A DNA stretch of 64,000 nucleotides from Platycnemis pennipes (GCA_933228895.1 OW121848.1:157310688-157374687); one strand, 5' to 3'. Shown: positions 1 to 12,988, counted from the first letter of the stretch. Program-made: numbers and translations. The notes: generated from the sequence alone by a model not told the origin.

Positions 1-189
1 CAAAGCGAAGCATTCCTGGCTAAATCGCTAGCGAATGAAAATGAGATGCGCACACCTTTCGCCAATCTTTCCACCAAATTGTGCAGGCTATAGCCAGATA
101 GAACCAGAATAGGGCTGCCTCCTCCACAGCGAAGCCAGGCTGAGGCCAGTCGTCCCCACCTTCACCCCGCCCTCCGCTCCTATGCGCAG

Positions 190-360
190 TTTTTGATCTC
201 TTGGCATTTTCAGGTGATAAATTCCAAAATTTGAACGTTTTGCGATTTTTCCCTGATCACACGTTAAATTCCCTGGCTTTTCCAGGGTTTCCAGGGCCGT
301 TTACATTTTCCCCGACTTTTCCAGGTTTTCCAGGATTTCCAGGTCCCTATAAACCCTGAT
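190..360. repeat. TTTTCCAGG-rich interspersed repeat
   Basis: The stretch repeats short blocks such as ttttccagg, tttccaggg and ttccctgg several times in about 150 bp inside the last intron of the DPP4-like gene. It looks like a fragment of a dispersed DNA repeat. No termini or target duplication could be fixed. Confidence 0.35.
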
Positions 361-445
361 GGACTAATGGTTTACGTCGCAATCCCATATTACTTTTAGA
401 AGAATATTCACTGATTAGCGTTCGTTTCTATCCATCTTTTCACAG

Positions 446-556
446 AGTTACGCAGACGAAGGCCACGCCTTGAGCGGAGTGCTGGAACACGCTTACGGCT
501 CCATGGAAGACTTTCTCAAGGGCTGCCTCAGCTTAGACGAAGAGGAATCTCCATAG
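446..556 (+). CDS. Dipeptidyl-peptidase-4-like (S9 family), last coding exon
   Basis: This is the terminal exon of an S9 prolyl-oligopeptidase-family protein, a serine peptidase that removes N-terminal dipeptides. The window's left edge cuts off the rest of the gene. A 3' splice site (tttcacag) ends at 445. The frame then runs 36 codons to a TAG at 554-556. The peptide begins SYADEGHALSG and continues EHAYGSMEDFLKGCLSL. The Y-x-D-E-x-H-x-L pattern followed by a helix containing M-E-x-F-L matches the context of the catalytic His near the C-terminus of DPP4-like proteins, so His-7 of the exon is the likely triad histidine. The catalytic Ser and Asp should lie in upstream exons. The acidic end (DEEESP) is typical of a free C-terminus. 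The family call rests on this one motif block. Which paralogue it is, and whether the enzyme is active, cannot be told. Confidence 0.72.
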   Translation, partial: SYADEGHALSGVLEHAYGSMEDFLKGCLSLDEEESP

Positions 557-948
557 TCGGGCTCACCTAGGACGACGCCTGCAGAGCCACGAACGAGCGA
601 CGACGACGACGGCGGGAGAGGCGAAGGAAGGTGAACCGGAACTGCACCGCACACGATTGATCTCAAGATGGGGAAATCAGCCACCTTCCGCCTATCTCGG
701 GCGGGACGTAAATATATATTCACGTCAACTCGAATATATATTTGCAACTACCCCTGGAGCAGGAGGACGGCGAGAAAACTCGGCGTGAGTCAAAAAAGAG
801 ACGGAGAATATCCTCAACCAACGACGATCTCTTCAGGAGTGTGATGGTTAAAAAAAAAAAAAAAACTTCGCTAGTTAGCCAGCAGATGGGTACGAGGTCG
901 TGTTTACATAATGGTATTACATACGCGCGCTCCGGATGTTAAAATAAA
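557..948 (+). terminator. 3' UTR and probable polyadenylation signal of the DPP4-like gene
   Basis: After the stop at 554-556 there is no further coding frame. A canonical AATAAA lies at 943-948, and a second at 1091-1096. Either could end the transcript, giving a 3' UTR of roughly 0.4-0.55 kb. Confidence 0.4.
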
Positions 949-959
949 CAAATGGGGGG

Positions 960-3900
960 TTTAATATTACGATGCTGCCTTCTAAGAATACCACCTGAAA
1001 GCATTCTACTTAAGGGAGAGAGATTGGGAGATGGCGTGCGCGCTGAAGCGCATGTTTATATTAACGTAGGAAAAATATATTATGAAAATTAATAAATCCC
1101 GTGCCTCTACGATTCTAGTACGCGGGCAAAACGGCCACGTACGGAGAAAAACGTTTTTTTCAATAGTTCCCGGTAGCAGTTTCCAAAACTATTATCTCAG
1201 TACATCGTCGCCTTCGAGGCCAAGTTTAAATTTTTTTGCGTTTCGAACGCATGAGGGGGGGTAAACAAATGTGGGATCCTAGTGATTCCGACAGCAATAA
1301 ATGGAAACTTTTCTTCGAGCGCAAGGAATTTAAACGTTTAGAAAAATACAAATATGAGGCGGTCATATGCGGCGGTTCGAAGCAGCACTGGACCGCCAGA
1401 CAGACACCAGGATGGTATTGGAGAGAAGGCTTTTTCTTTAATTTAACAGCTTCGACATAGGGATAGACTTTCCGCCTACTTTGACCGCGGATGCGAAGGT
1501 TATAGCATTATCATATAAGACACATATACATGCATACACTCGAACACACACAATTAACAATTCGTAAAAATGGTCCACGACAATACAACTGTTGGCAAGA
1601 CCTGAGGGTGAGAATAACATTTTATAAAAAAGATCAAATACTTCTCCCGATAGCAAAAAAAAAGCTAAATGCGCAGCAAACCACGAAAGATATTACTGTT
1701 GTAATTGAGTCTAAAGAGTGGAATATCCACCAAGTGGCGTCTTAACTTATTAAAGAAGGCTTCAGCGAATGAAAATATGAGCGATGAATGTATCAGATGG
1801 AGTGTAAGAACGTTAGTGTATCTGCATGTAAATCAGTGTGTATGCTTAGAATATGAGGCATTGTAGATGACGCGTCGAAAACTGAGACTGCAGGCTTGCA
1901 ATGAAAAATGAGGAAATGTCTGTATTTCGGTCTTTCAACTAAAAGCCATGCGATGAAAGATTTTATTTCTGCGGCATGGTATACTATGGTCAAATATTTA
2001 GGGGTTGAAGGACCCTCTTTAAAATTGAAACTAATATTCTCTTCATATTCCCATTCACGTTGGCTCCACGAGGGTGCTCCCTGAATCAAACCCCATTAGT
2101 AGTTGCTTTCCATTTGATTTCACAACATTGGCGAGCCAACGTGAGGCGTTGACAAGGACGACAGAAATATCTTCACTAAACGAGGTTCAAATGGTATTTT
2201 CCCCAAAGGAACAGAAATAATCTAAAGCAGTTTCCCTTATCTCTTGTATTCTAATAAAAATCCTACGTGTGTTTAAGTTTCCTTGGGCTTAACTATATTC
2301 TTTTGCTTTTAAGTCATCAACCAACTAGCTCCTTGATTGTCAGGACCAAGATTAAAACATACCCAGGGTAATCCGTTAAATACATATTCTATTTGTACAA
2401 ATACCACATCTATTAGTTCTCTACGGAATGTTTGAGCATCGACGCTTGGGACAAAAATTCGCTTGCCAACAAGAATGGGATTCAAACGGTAGTCTTTTAA
2501 TAAATATCATTAAGAATACATCCATCTAAAAGTTTTCCTAATAATGAACTAGGCACAGTTATTCTTTCTAGCTGTTTATCTTATTCTCATAAAAAAGGCA
2601 AAAGGTAAAAGTGCATTTGCGTACACAGTGGGTAAAGGATGTCAGGGATTTTGACGGACGCTTCCCCAGAGGACTATGTCATTCACGTCTAAGTGTGGAT
2701 TTTTTCGGAAGGAAGGATTTGTGACTTGACACTTCCCAACTTCTAGTCCCGGGAAGGTCTTACAAAACATTATTTTAACATCCGTCCTGGGAGTGGAAAT
2801 TGCATCTCTCATCGAAAAGGGTTACTGCCAGTACAAGGGAAAGGTCTAAACGAAAATTTATCTAGGATACTGTAAGGAGTGCTGGTACATTTGCCGTAGC
2901 AACGCAATATTAAGAAAAGCTTTCAAATATAAGTGTATAATCTTCGAGAACTCAAAACATAGTTGTGCAAAAATTAACTTTAAAATAACTTTCCATTAAA
3001 CGGCTTACGTTAAAGAGGACATGGGAATATTCGTGGTTTGCAAGCGTTGAGGCGCCATTAAATCGCTTTTAATATCACACACCGTAAGTGATCCTGTAAT
3101 CTAGCGACAATCTGACCGTGTGCAATAACTAATGTCAAATTTTGGAGCTGTTTTGCTTCCTCATCAAATTGAAAATGTACAATATTTTAAGGGTCATAGG
3201 ATGACGGTTGTAAATTTTAATAATACACCAATCCATGCGTAAAGGTGCTTACGACAAGTTGGTACAGCTTTGCGAAATTATGCTTTGATTAGCATGTACA
3301 TACATCTATATATTGAATACTGACATATTTATAAATTTATTTTAAATTAAAGAAAAATCAAAATAAATGCTAAAAAAGAGCAATACTGTTAGAGTTAACG
3401 CGGCAACTGGAATTGTGAATCGAGCATAAACAAGCAGTACAGCTCGAGTCTCGAAGCCCGAAAAGAAGACTTAATTAAATTAGAAATAATAACATCCATC
3501 ATGGTGCCCTCGGTGTCGCTCAATCGAATTTGCACACGACTGATTATTTTACTGCTGACGCTGAACGCGCTCGAAGACTGCCTTGGTTTTTAGCGTTGGC
3601 AGGCACAAAACAAAAAGGAGCCATTGAAAGTGAAGACAACGTTCGTTACGCAATTAAAAGCACTAGCTACATAATTTTTTCTCGCCTTGAAAGATAAAAA
3701 CGAGCAACAAAATAATAGCCCGAAGTCTTCCTATATTAATTTTAGTTCCGAAGCGCTTTCAAAAGTATGATTTTTTTCTTAAGCTAGGGCTACACATTTG
3801 GATTGTGTGAATTTAGGTTACACTTACTCCTTCAGAGGATATTAGCACACAGCAGGCTGAATTGACAATCATCGTTAGACATAGCAGTGCAGAATGCACC

Positions 3901-5560
3901 CCTACAGAGAACTGAGGTTTGCACCGATCCCCACAGAAAGCGCAATCAGTATATATAACGCAACAAGTATGGCTATTTTGTGAGCAAGACGTAAGTGTCT
4001 TTCACAAAATAATGAAAATACACCTACAGTTGGCATGAGAGAATAAAGAAAGGACTACTTAAATGTGCTGTTCCATCTTCCGCTGTGAATTTACCCATGA
4101 GAGATCCCATCTAATTTCCCTTATTGTTCTGACAGAAGTTGTTACGGTGGCACCACACTGTGGTGCACACTAAATTTTGTAAATAAAAATTGCAATAAAC
4201 ATTTTTTACAAATAAGATGTTTGATTACAGATGATGATTTTCGCCGCAACCTAAAAAATGAAACTACATGTTCGCGAATCATTGCAAGGTAAGCTTATCT
4301 CCGCGACAGATTTTTCAAGCCCTTTTAAAATGTTTCATCGATTCGAAATGACATCGACACCCTGGATTTCACGGAAAATTCCACGCTGATTAAGAACACG
4401 ACTGACTTACTGACAAAAAATAATTGATACTGACAACAATCTCCCCAATATATTTCCATTCCATATGAGTAATGCAGTGGGCTGTTGATCCATATAAATA
4501 AAATACTTGCATGACAACAGATCTATTGTTATTGAACGTAATGTAAACGAGATACCGATGAGCCCACTAAAGAAATTTACAGGAACTTATTAACAAGCTG
4601 TAAGTAAATTTAACTTTTTACCATCTTCCATTATGTTCGAAAAAATACTAAAAAATCACGAATTAAATTAGTGCCAAAAATAATTTTATTTAGACTCCTC
4701 ACTACCATTTCGCTATAACGAGCCTGATATTCAACTCTTTCCATAATCACCACTACTTTTGTTTCGAAAACTACGGTTGAAAAGAATTGTCTAGACTGAG
4801 GTTTCATGATAGGCGTAGATGAACATCTCAAAGAGTTAAAAAAGAGTAATAATAGGTTCCCGAGGTACCGCCAAGGACTCCGAAATTTAGAGGAAGGGCT
4901 GACTTTGCCTACTAGGAGCATACTTTTTCTTCCCTCAGACCTCACTTCTGGTGCACTTTTATCACCAGCTTTTCATTACCTCTACTGAGAATGATGTAAA
5001 GGGAGGAGTTCACCCATTTTCCTCGTTAACTGTATGCCTAAGCTGTTAACCGTAGCGAAATGAGTAGTGCGACTTTCACAACTGGATTTTAAACTACCAT
5101 GCTTATGAGGATGCCGAACCGGCTTGAGGTCAATTAATATCGCTTACATAAAACCAATAGTCTCACGTACCTACTGAGGAAAGTACAGGTGAAACAAGAA
5201 GCCTGGAGCCATCTAGCCCGTAACGTGCTCCTCTTCTGCTTCTCCAACCTTCTGGAGGACAAAGGTGGTCTCACGTTTCCTCTTCGTACCCTAAATTGTT
5301 AAACAAATTCAACTAATGTATTCTGTAATGGGGACAATATTACCATTAATATTTTTCTTAAGGGAGTTCCATCATATCCTTGATTAAATCTTGAAAGAAA
5401 GAAATCAATTATCTGCAGTTCCTTGGTTTCAGATTCATCTAATTTTCTTCTCTCTGTCACCATACAAAAGTTGATAGAAGAATAAAAAAGAGGGATAATA
5501 ATTAAGAAGTCACGGACAACCGAAGAAATGACTAAGAAAATTGCAGAGAGGAGGAAGTAG
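960..5560. other. AT-rich intergenic DNA, nothing supportable except one open stretch
   Basis: No splice-bounded coding block, tRNA fold or transposon terminus was found here. The only unusual part is 5120-5300, which is less AT-rich and open in several frames; it is described under findings. Confidence 0.4.
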
Positions 5561-5569
5561 AAGACTGTG

Positions 5570-7490
5570 AATAATGAGAAAGGTAGGAGGAAGTTCAAAT
5601 AATTGAATAATAAACTTAGTCGAGAGACAAAGAAGGCATGTGAGGCATGGTGGAAAGGGTAGTGCGATGAAATGGAAAAGTTACTGACATAGGGAGACAT
5701 GGGTTCACTGTACGTGAAAGTAAGAAACCATCTAGCTGTAAGAAAGTAAAACAAATCCCTTCCATTAAGGACAAGACAGGGAAAGTGGTGCTTGATCAAA
5801 AGAGTTTCAGGTTCAGTGGAAAGAATACGAGGGGTAACAATATGATGGAGGTAATATTCCTAGATGGCTGAATATAGAAATTAAATTGACTTCAATGAAG
5901 ATGATGTAGGGCTGAGAAATATTAGATTGCAATATTGAGAAATGTTTACATGAAATGAAAGAGAGAAAAGCAGTAGGAATAGATAACATCCCAGAGGAAT
6001 TATCAAAGAGTCTAGGGAAGACTGGAAGGGGTTTACAATGGCAATACATAGGGCAAGAACAATGGGCTTTTGTACTGCCATGGCAGAAAGCAAAAGGATG
6101 GCTTGAACAACTTCCACCTTATGTTACAGGAAAGTGGCAAGGCTTTTGTTTGGGACTATTCCTAAAATGAGGAAAATGGATATCTGAAAAGACTATTGAA
6201 ATATTAGCTAGCTTTTGCCCCTAGCAGTTCTTGAATTTACAAACAGGAAGTATAGAGAGGAGGGCAAATGAGTTCATAGGGGAAGATCAATTTGGATTTG
6301 GAAAAGGTATAACAGCCCACGATGTAATAGCAATAATTAGAACATTAGTGGAAAGGTATATGGCGATGAGAAAAGATAGGAAACCTTAGAAATGAGTTAA
6401 GGAGAATGGAGACAGTGCAATGAAGGGAAATGTATACAAATGAAGAGGTATGGAATGTAGTTGAGGAGGAGCGAAGACAATCACAATTTTTTTTCTTGTT
6501 TCATAGACTTTGATAAGGTATTCGATGAGTAGATTGGGATAAGCTAATACAAGTCCTGAGGAATTTAGGAGTGGAATGGAGGAATAGGCATCTTATTGGG
6601 AAGCTATACATGGAGCAGAGAGCTTTTTAGGAACAGCAGATTACCAGAGATGGTAATCTGCTATGCCTACCAAAGGGGTAAAAATAACGCAAGTTTGGCA
6701 GAGTTGCCTGTTGTTCCCTGTACTTTTTTTAAATAAATATGTGGAGGATATGGTTAAAGAGGCATATGGGAGGAACATGATGAAGACAAAAAAGTGGAAG
6801 TAGTAAAAAGCTTTCGTTTCAGGCATTATATGGTGGAATAACATAATTAAATAAGATTGGCAATTTTCCACAGAGAAAGAAGAAGACTGTCTTCTCTGTG
6901 GAAAATTGCTAATCTTATTTAATTAATAAAAGTGGAAGTAGTAATTAAATTTGTTAGGTTTGCCAGTAACCAGGTATGCAGGATGGCAAAAATTGTAATC
7001 ATTGCCAGATGCTCTACAAATCCAGGGTGATGGATTTGGGATGAGGATTAATCATGAGAAAACCAAAATTATGAAATTCTTGAGGGAAAATAAGGCCAAA
7101 CTACGTAATATCTATTAAAGTGGGTGGTCATTGGTTTGTAAAGGTGGAACAGTTTTGTTACATGGGGGTCAAATTGGATGAAGGTGGCCACAGTGGCATT
7201 GATGTTAGGAGATGAATTACTTGGGCTAAGCAGGCATTTACCAACAGAAGAGAATGTACAATGAGAACCTTCAGTAGGAATGTGAAAAGAAGGTCAGTGA
7301 AGAGCTCAATATGAAGAATATGTTAAATGGGTCTGATATCTGGACCCTAAGGAAGAGCTATGTGAAAAAATAGGAAACCTTAGAAATGAGTTGAGGAGAA
7401 TGGAGACAGTGCAATGGAGGGAAAGGTAAACAAAGGAAGAGGTGTGGAAAGTGGTTGAGGAGGAGGGAAGATTGCCGCCAAAAACTGGGA
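5570..7490 (+). pseudogene. Dead LINE retrotransposon (linker to C-terminus of ORF2)
   Basis: A heavily decayed non-LTR retrotransposon lies in + orientation. Recognisable blocks occur in the right order in shifting frames. The pre-RT linker has LSRETKKACEAWW near 5615 and a WKEY-like block near 5820. The RT start has AVGIDNIPEEL near 5970. Next come EDQFGFGKG near 6285, a FIDFDKVFD-like motif A near 6500, INHEKTKIMKF near 7050, VEQFCYMGV near 7150, and a tail block near 7325-7470. About 100 bp at 6378-6475 recurs at 7366-7470, so the copy is also internally rearranged. Stops and frameshifts are frequent. The clade looks like the RTE-like group seen again at 44570-46715, but that is inferred from motif style only. 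Confidence 0.75.
6790..6944. repeat. Hairpin insertion inside the dead LINE, flanked by 17-bp direct repeats
   Basis: The 17-mer aaaagtggaagtagtaa occurs at 6790-6806 and again at 6928-6944. Between the copies lies a near-perfect inverted repeat with arms of about 33 bp (centre near 6885). The layout is what a short inserted piece with a target-site duplication would leave. Confidence 0.55.
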
Positions 7491-7499
7491 TTTAGCAGG

Positions 7500-8870
7500 G
7501 TGGGTAGACAGAACAAGCAGTTAGGGGGGAGAGAATGCTGAGCTTTGTTATGATGGTAGAATGCTGGGTAAGCAAGGGTGAGGAGGAAAGAGGAAAGGTA
7601 CTGAGAATGGTATGAAGCAGGGTAGGAAATATGCCAAGTTGAAGACAGAAATAGTGTAGGGATGGAGCCAATGTATTAAGTGCCAAGGACAGTGGGGACA
7701 CTCCATCAGCAGCTACCCAAACCAGCAGTACATTATCAATCAAGAAAGAACGTATTATTCTTTGCCATAGAATCACAATAACATAACTTTGTTAAGCAAT
7801 AGAATTGGACATAGTTGATTTTTAAAGCCAATAGAAAACAACCTAAGAAATGATATTATAACTTTTAAAAAGCTTCTACGATTGAAATTAAAGACAACTC
7901 TTTCCCACAAGTATACCAATGAGTTCATAACAGCTCAGCATTTCCTTTTCCCTTTAATTGGTTGTGAATGTCCTCTGGCATGTTACTAATTACTACTGCC
8001 ATTTGCGCCTCCATTTCTCACATGCTTTCATGATCTCACATCTTGTCCCAGGTTATCCTGTTATAAGTCACATTCCTTTTGTACACCTAAAAATTTAGGT
8101 CTCTTATCTTAGTCATAAAACTCTTTCTCATATTATTTCCATTTAGTTCCTACCTCATATAGTTCCAACAATATTTTCGCAATTTTTGCACAGATTCTCA
8201 ACTACGGTATCATTTTCTCTTTCAAGGTACCTGATAACTTAACAACTTCATGAAAAATTCACCCATTTATACAGCTCTACATATAATTTATAGTTGAAAA
8301 TTTGTGGCCAACCCAAAGATTGATTTGGTTGGAGAGGTTATAGCACACCTACTGATAAGCCCAACAGAATGTGAAATTAAAACACCAGGGTACTGATCCA
8401 GTTCCTTTCCCCGTGCCACTTTGTTTCCCAAAAACATCTTGGCCCAGAAATAAACACAGCTTGGGTCTTACTTGACATTTCCGAAAGCATCTCCCAATCA
8501 AGCCTTTAAAATCTTTTATCGTGCTTTTTAGATTGATTATTATATATTTATGTTGCACAATTTTATTCTTTTTAGCCATGGCCTAATTGCCAAAAAAATA
8601 CAGATGCGTGGTTGTAAATCAATCAATATCCCTTTGACTCCCCACCATAATAAGGTTTGGTTTTGTTGATCACAACAGCAATGTCAATGGACTAAGTCTT
8701 TGACATACGAACTTGTTCATATGTCAAAGACTTAGTGGTCCAAGAACTTATTCCGAGTACTTGTTCACAAGTTGAATTAGTTTATGAATAGAAAAACTTA
8801 AGACCAGGCATCTAGCATTGTAATTTATCTATGGCATACAGCACTCTACATCTTTTTTAGCACTTATGTA
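7500..8870. other. AT-rich DNA with one short perfect hairpin
   Basis: No gene is seen. At 8691-8736, 17-bp perfect arms (actaagtctttgacata and its complement) surround a 12-base loop. They are unrelated to any element I can name. Confidence 0.45.
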
Positions 8871-8878
8871 CATCATCA

Positions 8879-9215
8879 GTCAACAATCCTGCGACTGGTT
8901 TGATGCATCCCTCCATTTGATACTCCTATCCGCCTACCTCTTCATATTAATGTCATTCCTCTCTTATCCTTCACATCTTGTTCCATGTATCTCATATGAG
9001 ACCTGCCTTTTCCATTCTTCCCATTCACTTTTCCCTTCACGGTTGTCTTCATCAGGCAATTATGTCTCACAATATGGCCTATTAAGTTGTCCCATCTTCT
9101 TTTTAGAGTTTTCAGCAGACTTCTCTTTTCTCCCAATCTTCTTAAGACTTCTCGTTTGCCACTCGGTCATGGAATTTTATCTTCAACATTCTTTGGTAGC
9201 ATACTTATGTACATC
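8879..9215 (-). mobile_element. LINE 3'-end fragment, - orientation
   Basis: This is the C-terminal end of the LINE family found at 44570-46715. On the - strand it reads a block with RWDNLIGHIVRHNCLMKT and then the 3' region. The DNA can be aligned by eye with 44580-44880: the shared order is a gactggtttgatgc-like block, cctcttcatattaa, and ccattcttcccattcac. It is frameshifted and truncated at both ends. Confidence 0.7.
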
Positions 9216-9599
9216 ACCCACTTTTTACCCTTCCAATCCCAACCTTTCCAACCAGTCTGAGGCTCCTTAAAGTTCAGGACAGACTTCAAACCATTGATGG
9301 TAGTGAGATAATACTACTTGACAAATTACCACACCATGTACTACCACCTGCAATGAAAAAATGTACCTCATACACTGCCACAAAATTTGTAATTCCAGCA
9401 CTTTTTTGAAATTTAAACTTGGAAATAAATGTATTTACCTAAAAATGTTCATAAGTCAGATTGACTTCCTAAATTGAACTTTTTTCAGGGTCACTTGGTG
9501 GTAATACTGCATAATTAGGTAAAAGTAAACACTAGTACTTTGTACAGTTGTACAATTTACGTGTATACGAGATTAATATACGTACCACTGGTTTTAATT

Positions 9600-9830
9600 T
9601 TTGAGGCATCATCAGGCACGCAGAGATAAGAAAGATAAGAGTCTTTTATGTCAGTGGATAAAAAGGGGGAGGCAGAAGTTTAGGACAACTGAAGGGAGAG
9701 AAAGGTAGGCTAAGGAAAGACGAGGAAGTGGGTGGAATGTGGGGGTTTATGTAGAGCAGGAGGAGGAGGGAGTGGGCGGGAGAAGAGGTTGCCTTTGGCC
9801 AGTTTAGCCCTTTTACTGCCAGTGGGTCAA
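9600..9830 (-). mobile_element. Decayed Penelope-like 3' tail, - orientation
   Basis: On the - strand a purine/pyrimidine-skewed tract is followed by CCTGATGATGCC and then AAAACCAGT. This is the layout seen in + orientation at 10750-10990 and 39640-40340. CTGATGA followed by a GAAAC-like box is the conserved core of the hammerhead motif found in Penelope-like pseudo-LTRs. Here the second box has decayed to AAAAC. No coding part remains. Confidence 0.4.
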
Positions 9831-10749
9831 TATATCAGCCCACTGACATTACATATTTGTAATATTATATTTCCTTCAAATCAGAGACAGCATGAATGAT
9901 TTTTTCATTCTCATAAAAACTGTAAATGTCGTTAACATTGAGACAAATACATAATTCATATAATCAAATTTAGTGTTTCAAATATGTAGGCATATATAAT
10001 CTAACAATTTTCATGGAAATGTGCTGGGCAGTTTTCGCACAGTCTACCTAAAATGGACTGGCAGTAAAAGGGAGTAAAACCACTTGCCATTGATAACCAG
10101 TTCCCACACCTCCATCCAGAGGCCTTTCTTCTCAGTGTGGAGAGGAATGGCTAAAAATCACTAAGATGACCAGAGTCTATTTAGTGTCTCACAAAGTGAG
10201 ACTTGTTGCTTAGGCCAGTCAAAGAGGCATGAAGGTGTTAATTTGCTTTGGTTTTTGAATTCCTTCATGTTTGAACCATGTACTTAATCACAATCATGGC
10301 ATTTCAATTTGTTAATTCCTGATCTAAGTTGTGGGTTTAAACTGTCCATGTCATTGGCTAAAAGGCTTCTAAGGTTGCTTCTTTGTTTAAAACCAATTCT
10401 AAAATTTCGGGGCAAAAACTTGGCCACTTTCACAGACCCCTCATCTAAAAAGGGATGAGGGCATAAAAGGTGTCCTCATTTACTCAATTAGGATTTTCCT
10501 GGTTAGGTGGAATAGAGTAGAAAATCATAGATTCCACTAATTTTTTAAGGTTAACCCAGAGGATTTATGTAATGGATACCCATTACCACTAGAAAAATTT
10601 TTAATAGTGGGGAGCTCTGTTGAAATTAGCATATAAAAGTAGAATATTCAGAAGTCTATTAACTGTGGTGAGAAAAGTGGTGTCTCAGGGTGGCATGGTT
10701 GATGAGATCTCCATGGAGATATGGTGTCGTGGCATGTGGTGTACAATGC

Positions 10750-10990
10750 ATTGTAAACTCCATGAGGAAGGCCATCTCTTCATCTTCCTATAGCTGACCT
10801 TTCTCTATCTTCAATCACCCTAAATCCCCTCCTTTTTCCTTGTACTCACTATCCACTGACCCACACAAAGTTCTGTTATCTTTCATGTGCCAAGTGTACC
10901 TGATGATGCCGTAAAAGGTGAAACCAGTTGCACATATATCTCACTCAATAAACTGTCACACATGGTACTCATAATAAAATGTCAAACGAA
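10750..10990 (+). mobile_element. Penelope-like 3' tail with hammerhead-like core, + orientation
   Basis: A C/T-rich tract (10785-10850) is followed at 10900-10924 by CTGATGA, a GCC/GGT stem with a gtaaaa loop, and GAAAC. This is the arrangement of a hammerhead core (CUGANGA, stem II, GAAA). It faces the copy at 9600-9830, so the two form an inverted pair about 1.1 kb apart. Confidence 0.45.
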
Positions 10991-12485
10991 CTGTTTAAAG
11001 CACTGGAGTCTATTTTTACCTACTTAAGTATTTAAATTTATTTCCTGGTGGATTTCCAGGTACTTGATAATTTACATTTAGTTTTACATTATGATACAGG
11101 TTTTTTGGCAAGTAGTTCCAAATGCTGGTAATTTGAACATTTTAAGGCATCAAAACATTTTTTACATCTACCAATATGTATTGTCTTATTGACATTCAAC
11201 TTCCTCACTCTTGTCCAGGCCTCAGAAGTCAATGCAATATTTTTAGACACATCATTTTTGCCATTTATTTACCTGACTGACATGCAATGCAGTGCATTTC
11301 AAGCACAAAGCAAGATCAGCATCTAGGTACCTATTCACCAACTAATGATGCAATTGCAACATGAAAAGAGCATGGATATGAGACTTTTTTGAAGTTTTTT
11401 TTTAACACCACTTTCACAAATATTCCTGCTGTTGAACAACACCACACCTTTCACAAGCTAAATACCCTTCGTATTAGCCATCTTTGCCGATGTATTAAAG
11501 ATTTTCCCACAAAAGCTACGTCTAACTCATCTATCCCTCCAGTCTCATATTTCTTTAATTGTTTGTACTCTCAAATCTACTCCATTATTTGCCAAAGCTA
11601 AGTCCATTAACAAGCAAAAGCATCCAGCTTGTGTTTAAATTTCTTCCTTCCACTTTCCAACACTTTCCCCTTTGTTCTAATGTATTTACAAGTAGCTTCC
11701 CCTTATAAAACACAAATTAATCACCACTTATAACTAATTTGCCTGCTTTTAGTTTCTAATTTTAAACAGCCTTCACTTCACGAGGAATTAAACTGAAGGT
11801 CATCTGGGATTTTCTATTTTATCAGAGATAAATCAGTATTGATTCTAATGACGCCTCCTGATCAAACTCTTTCATCAATCCTTCTATGATGTAATTTGTC
11901 TAATTTTTCTGCAAATTTTCAGCTGCTCACTTGGGAAAGTATCTATTCCTCTAGCCTACTTGCTGCAATTTTCCACAAGGTGTTCCCAATCTCACAAAGT
12001 CCTGGACTCAAGATATTCTCATACCTTAATATCATTTTGAATCTAGGCCCATGAGCCTAATGTCTTTCATGAATAGTTCTTCAAATATTTCCACCAGACC
12101 TGAATCTATGTTAGTTAATAGAGAAATCCTACATCCCCAGCTCACATTTCCAATTCTGCATAAAAGGAAATTTAACTCCATCTATCCATAACTTTCAAAT
12201 TTCGCCTCTTTACTCTAACCAAGCCTCAATAACTCAATTTACAACTGAGAATGCATAGGTAAGAATGGCCTTGTGCAGAAATAACAATATTAACCCATTA
12301 TGGAGCATACATAGTAGGTAGGTACATCATTAAAATGGAACAATGTTGAGTGGTAAATTCAAAATAGCACACATTTGTCAAAGCCTATAAATTAAGCATA
12401 GGTTTCAGCTATCACGAAGTCATTTTACCACGAAATCACTGGAAATATTACAAACTGTAAAAGAAATGAATTAATGGTAAGGAGT
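10990..12485. other. AT-rich intergenic DNA, no supported feature
   Basis: Only short chance reading frames are present. No transposon end, RNA gene or exon-like block was recognised. Confidence 0.4.
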
Positions 12486-12487
12486 AA

Positions 12488-12765
12488 AGTTGTGTTCAAC
12501 CCGAAGGTTGGTATTTGATAGGCGAGAGTAGAGCTCGCCCCGTACTAAGCCATTGGTGAGTGAAATTCATATATTCAGGTTAGGGAGGCAGGTTCCTTTC
12601 CCTGGGCTATCTGCGATTTCCTACGAAGTTCTGACACGCAGAAAGTCACATCGAGAGGATTTTAAGTGGGGGTGTCCAGAAAGGCTCTTGCCTGGGTTTT
12701 GAACCTGAGACCTTTCGGTCAATAGCTCAGCGCTCTACCCACTAGGCTATATCATGACCCCAGAG
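12488..12765 (-). mobile_element. tRNA-derived SINE, family B copy 1, - orientation
   Basis: On the - strand the repeat starts with a tRNA-like head. The A box is TAGCCTAGTGGGTAGAGCG and the B box is GGTTCAAAACCC (near 12693-12712). A body of about 200 bp follows. The same head and body recur at 56277-56514, which establishes it as a family. The tail near 12490 has no clear poly(A). The box sequences could still support pol III binding, but activity is unknown. Confidence 0.8.
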
Positions 12766-12959
12766 TAAGAATTACTAAGATCCATATATTTAAAATATTT
12801 GGGGAAAAGGATTACTTAAGCATTTAACTGCAGACCGTATTTTTGACACTTTCTTCTGCAATGTGGTGACATTTTTGTGCTTGGTAAAAAATATTAAATT
12901 TCACCCTCACAATCTTACCTTGTAAAAAGAAACAAAGTTTACTTAGTTCTGTATGTAAG

Positions 12960-12988
12960 CATCAAATACCATTACATGGTATTTGATG
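12960..12988. repeat. 29-bp perfect palindrome
   Basis: Perfect 13-bp arms (catcaaataccat / atggtatttgatg) are separated by tac. It lies in AT-rich intergenic DNA about 450 bp upstream of the charged-protein ORF. It may be a binding site or a hairpin, but the sequence gives no reason to prefer a function. Confidence 0.6.

Noticed and set aside
5299..5799. 166-codon open frame on the - strand
   Set aside because: It is the antisense of the dead LINE linker and intergenic DNA. It is rich in F, S and L and has no family resemblance.
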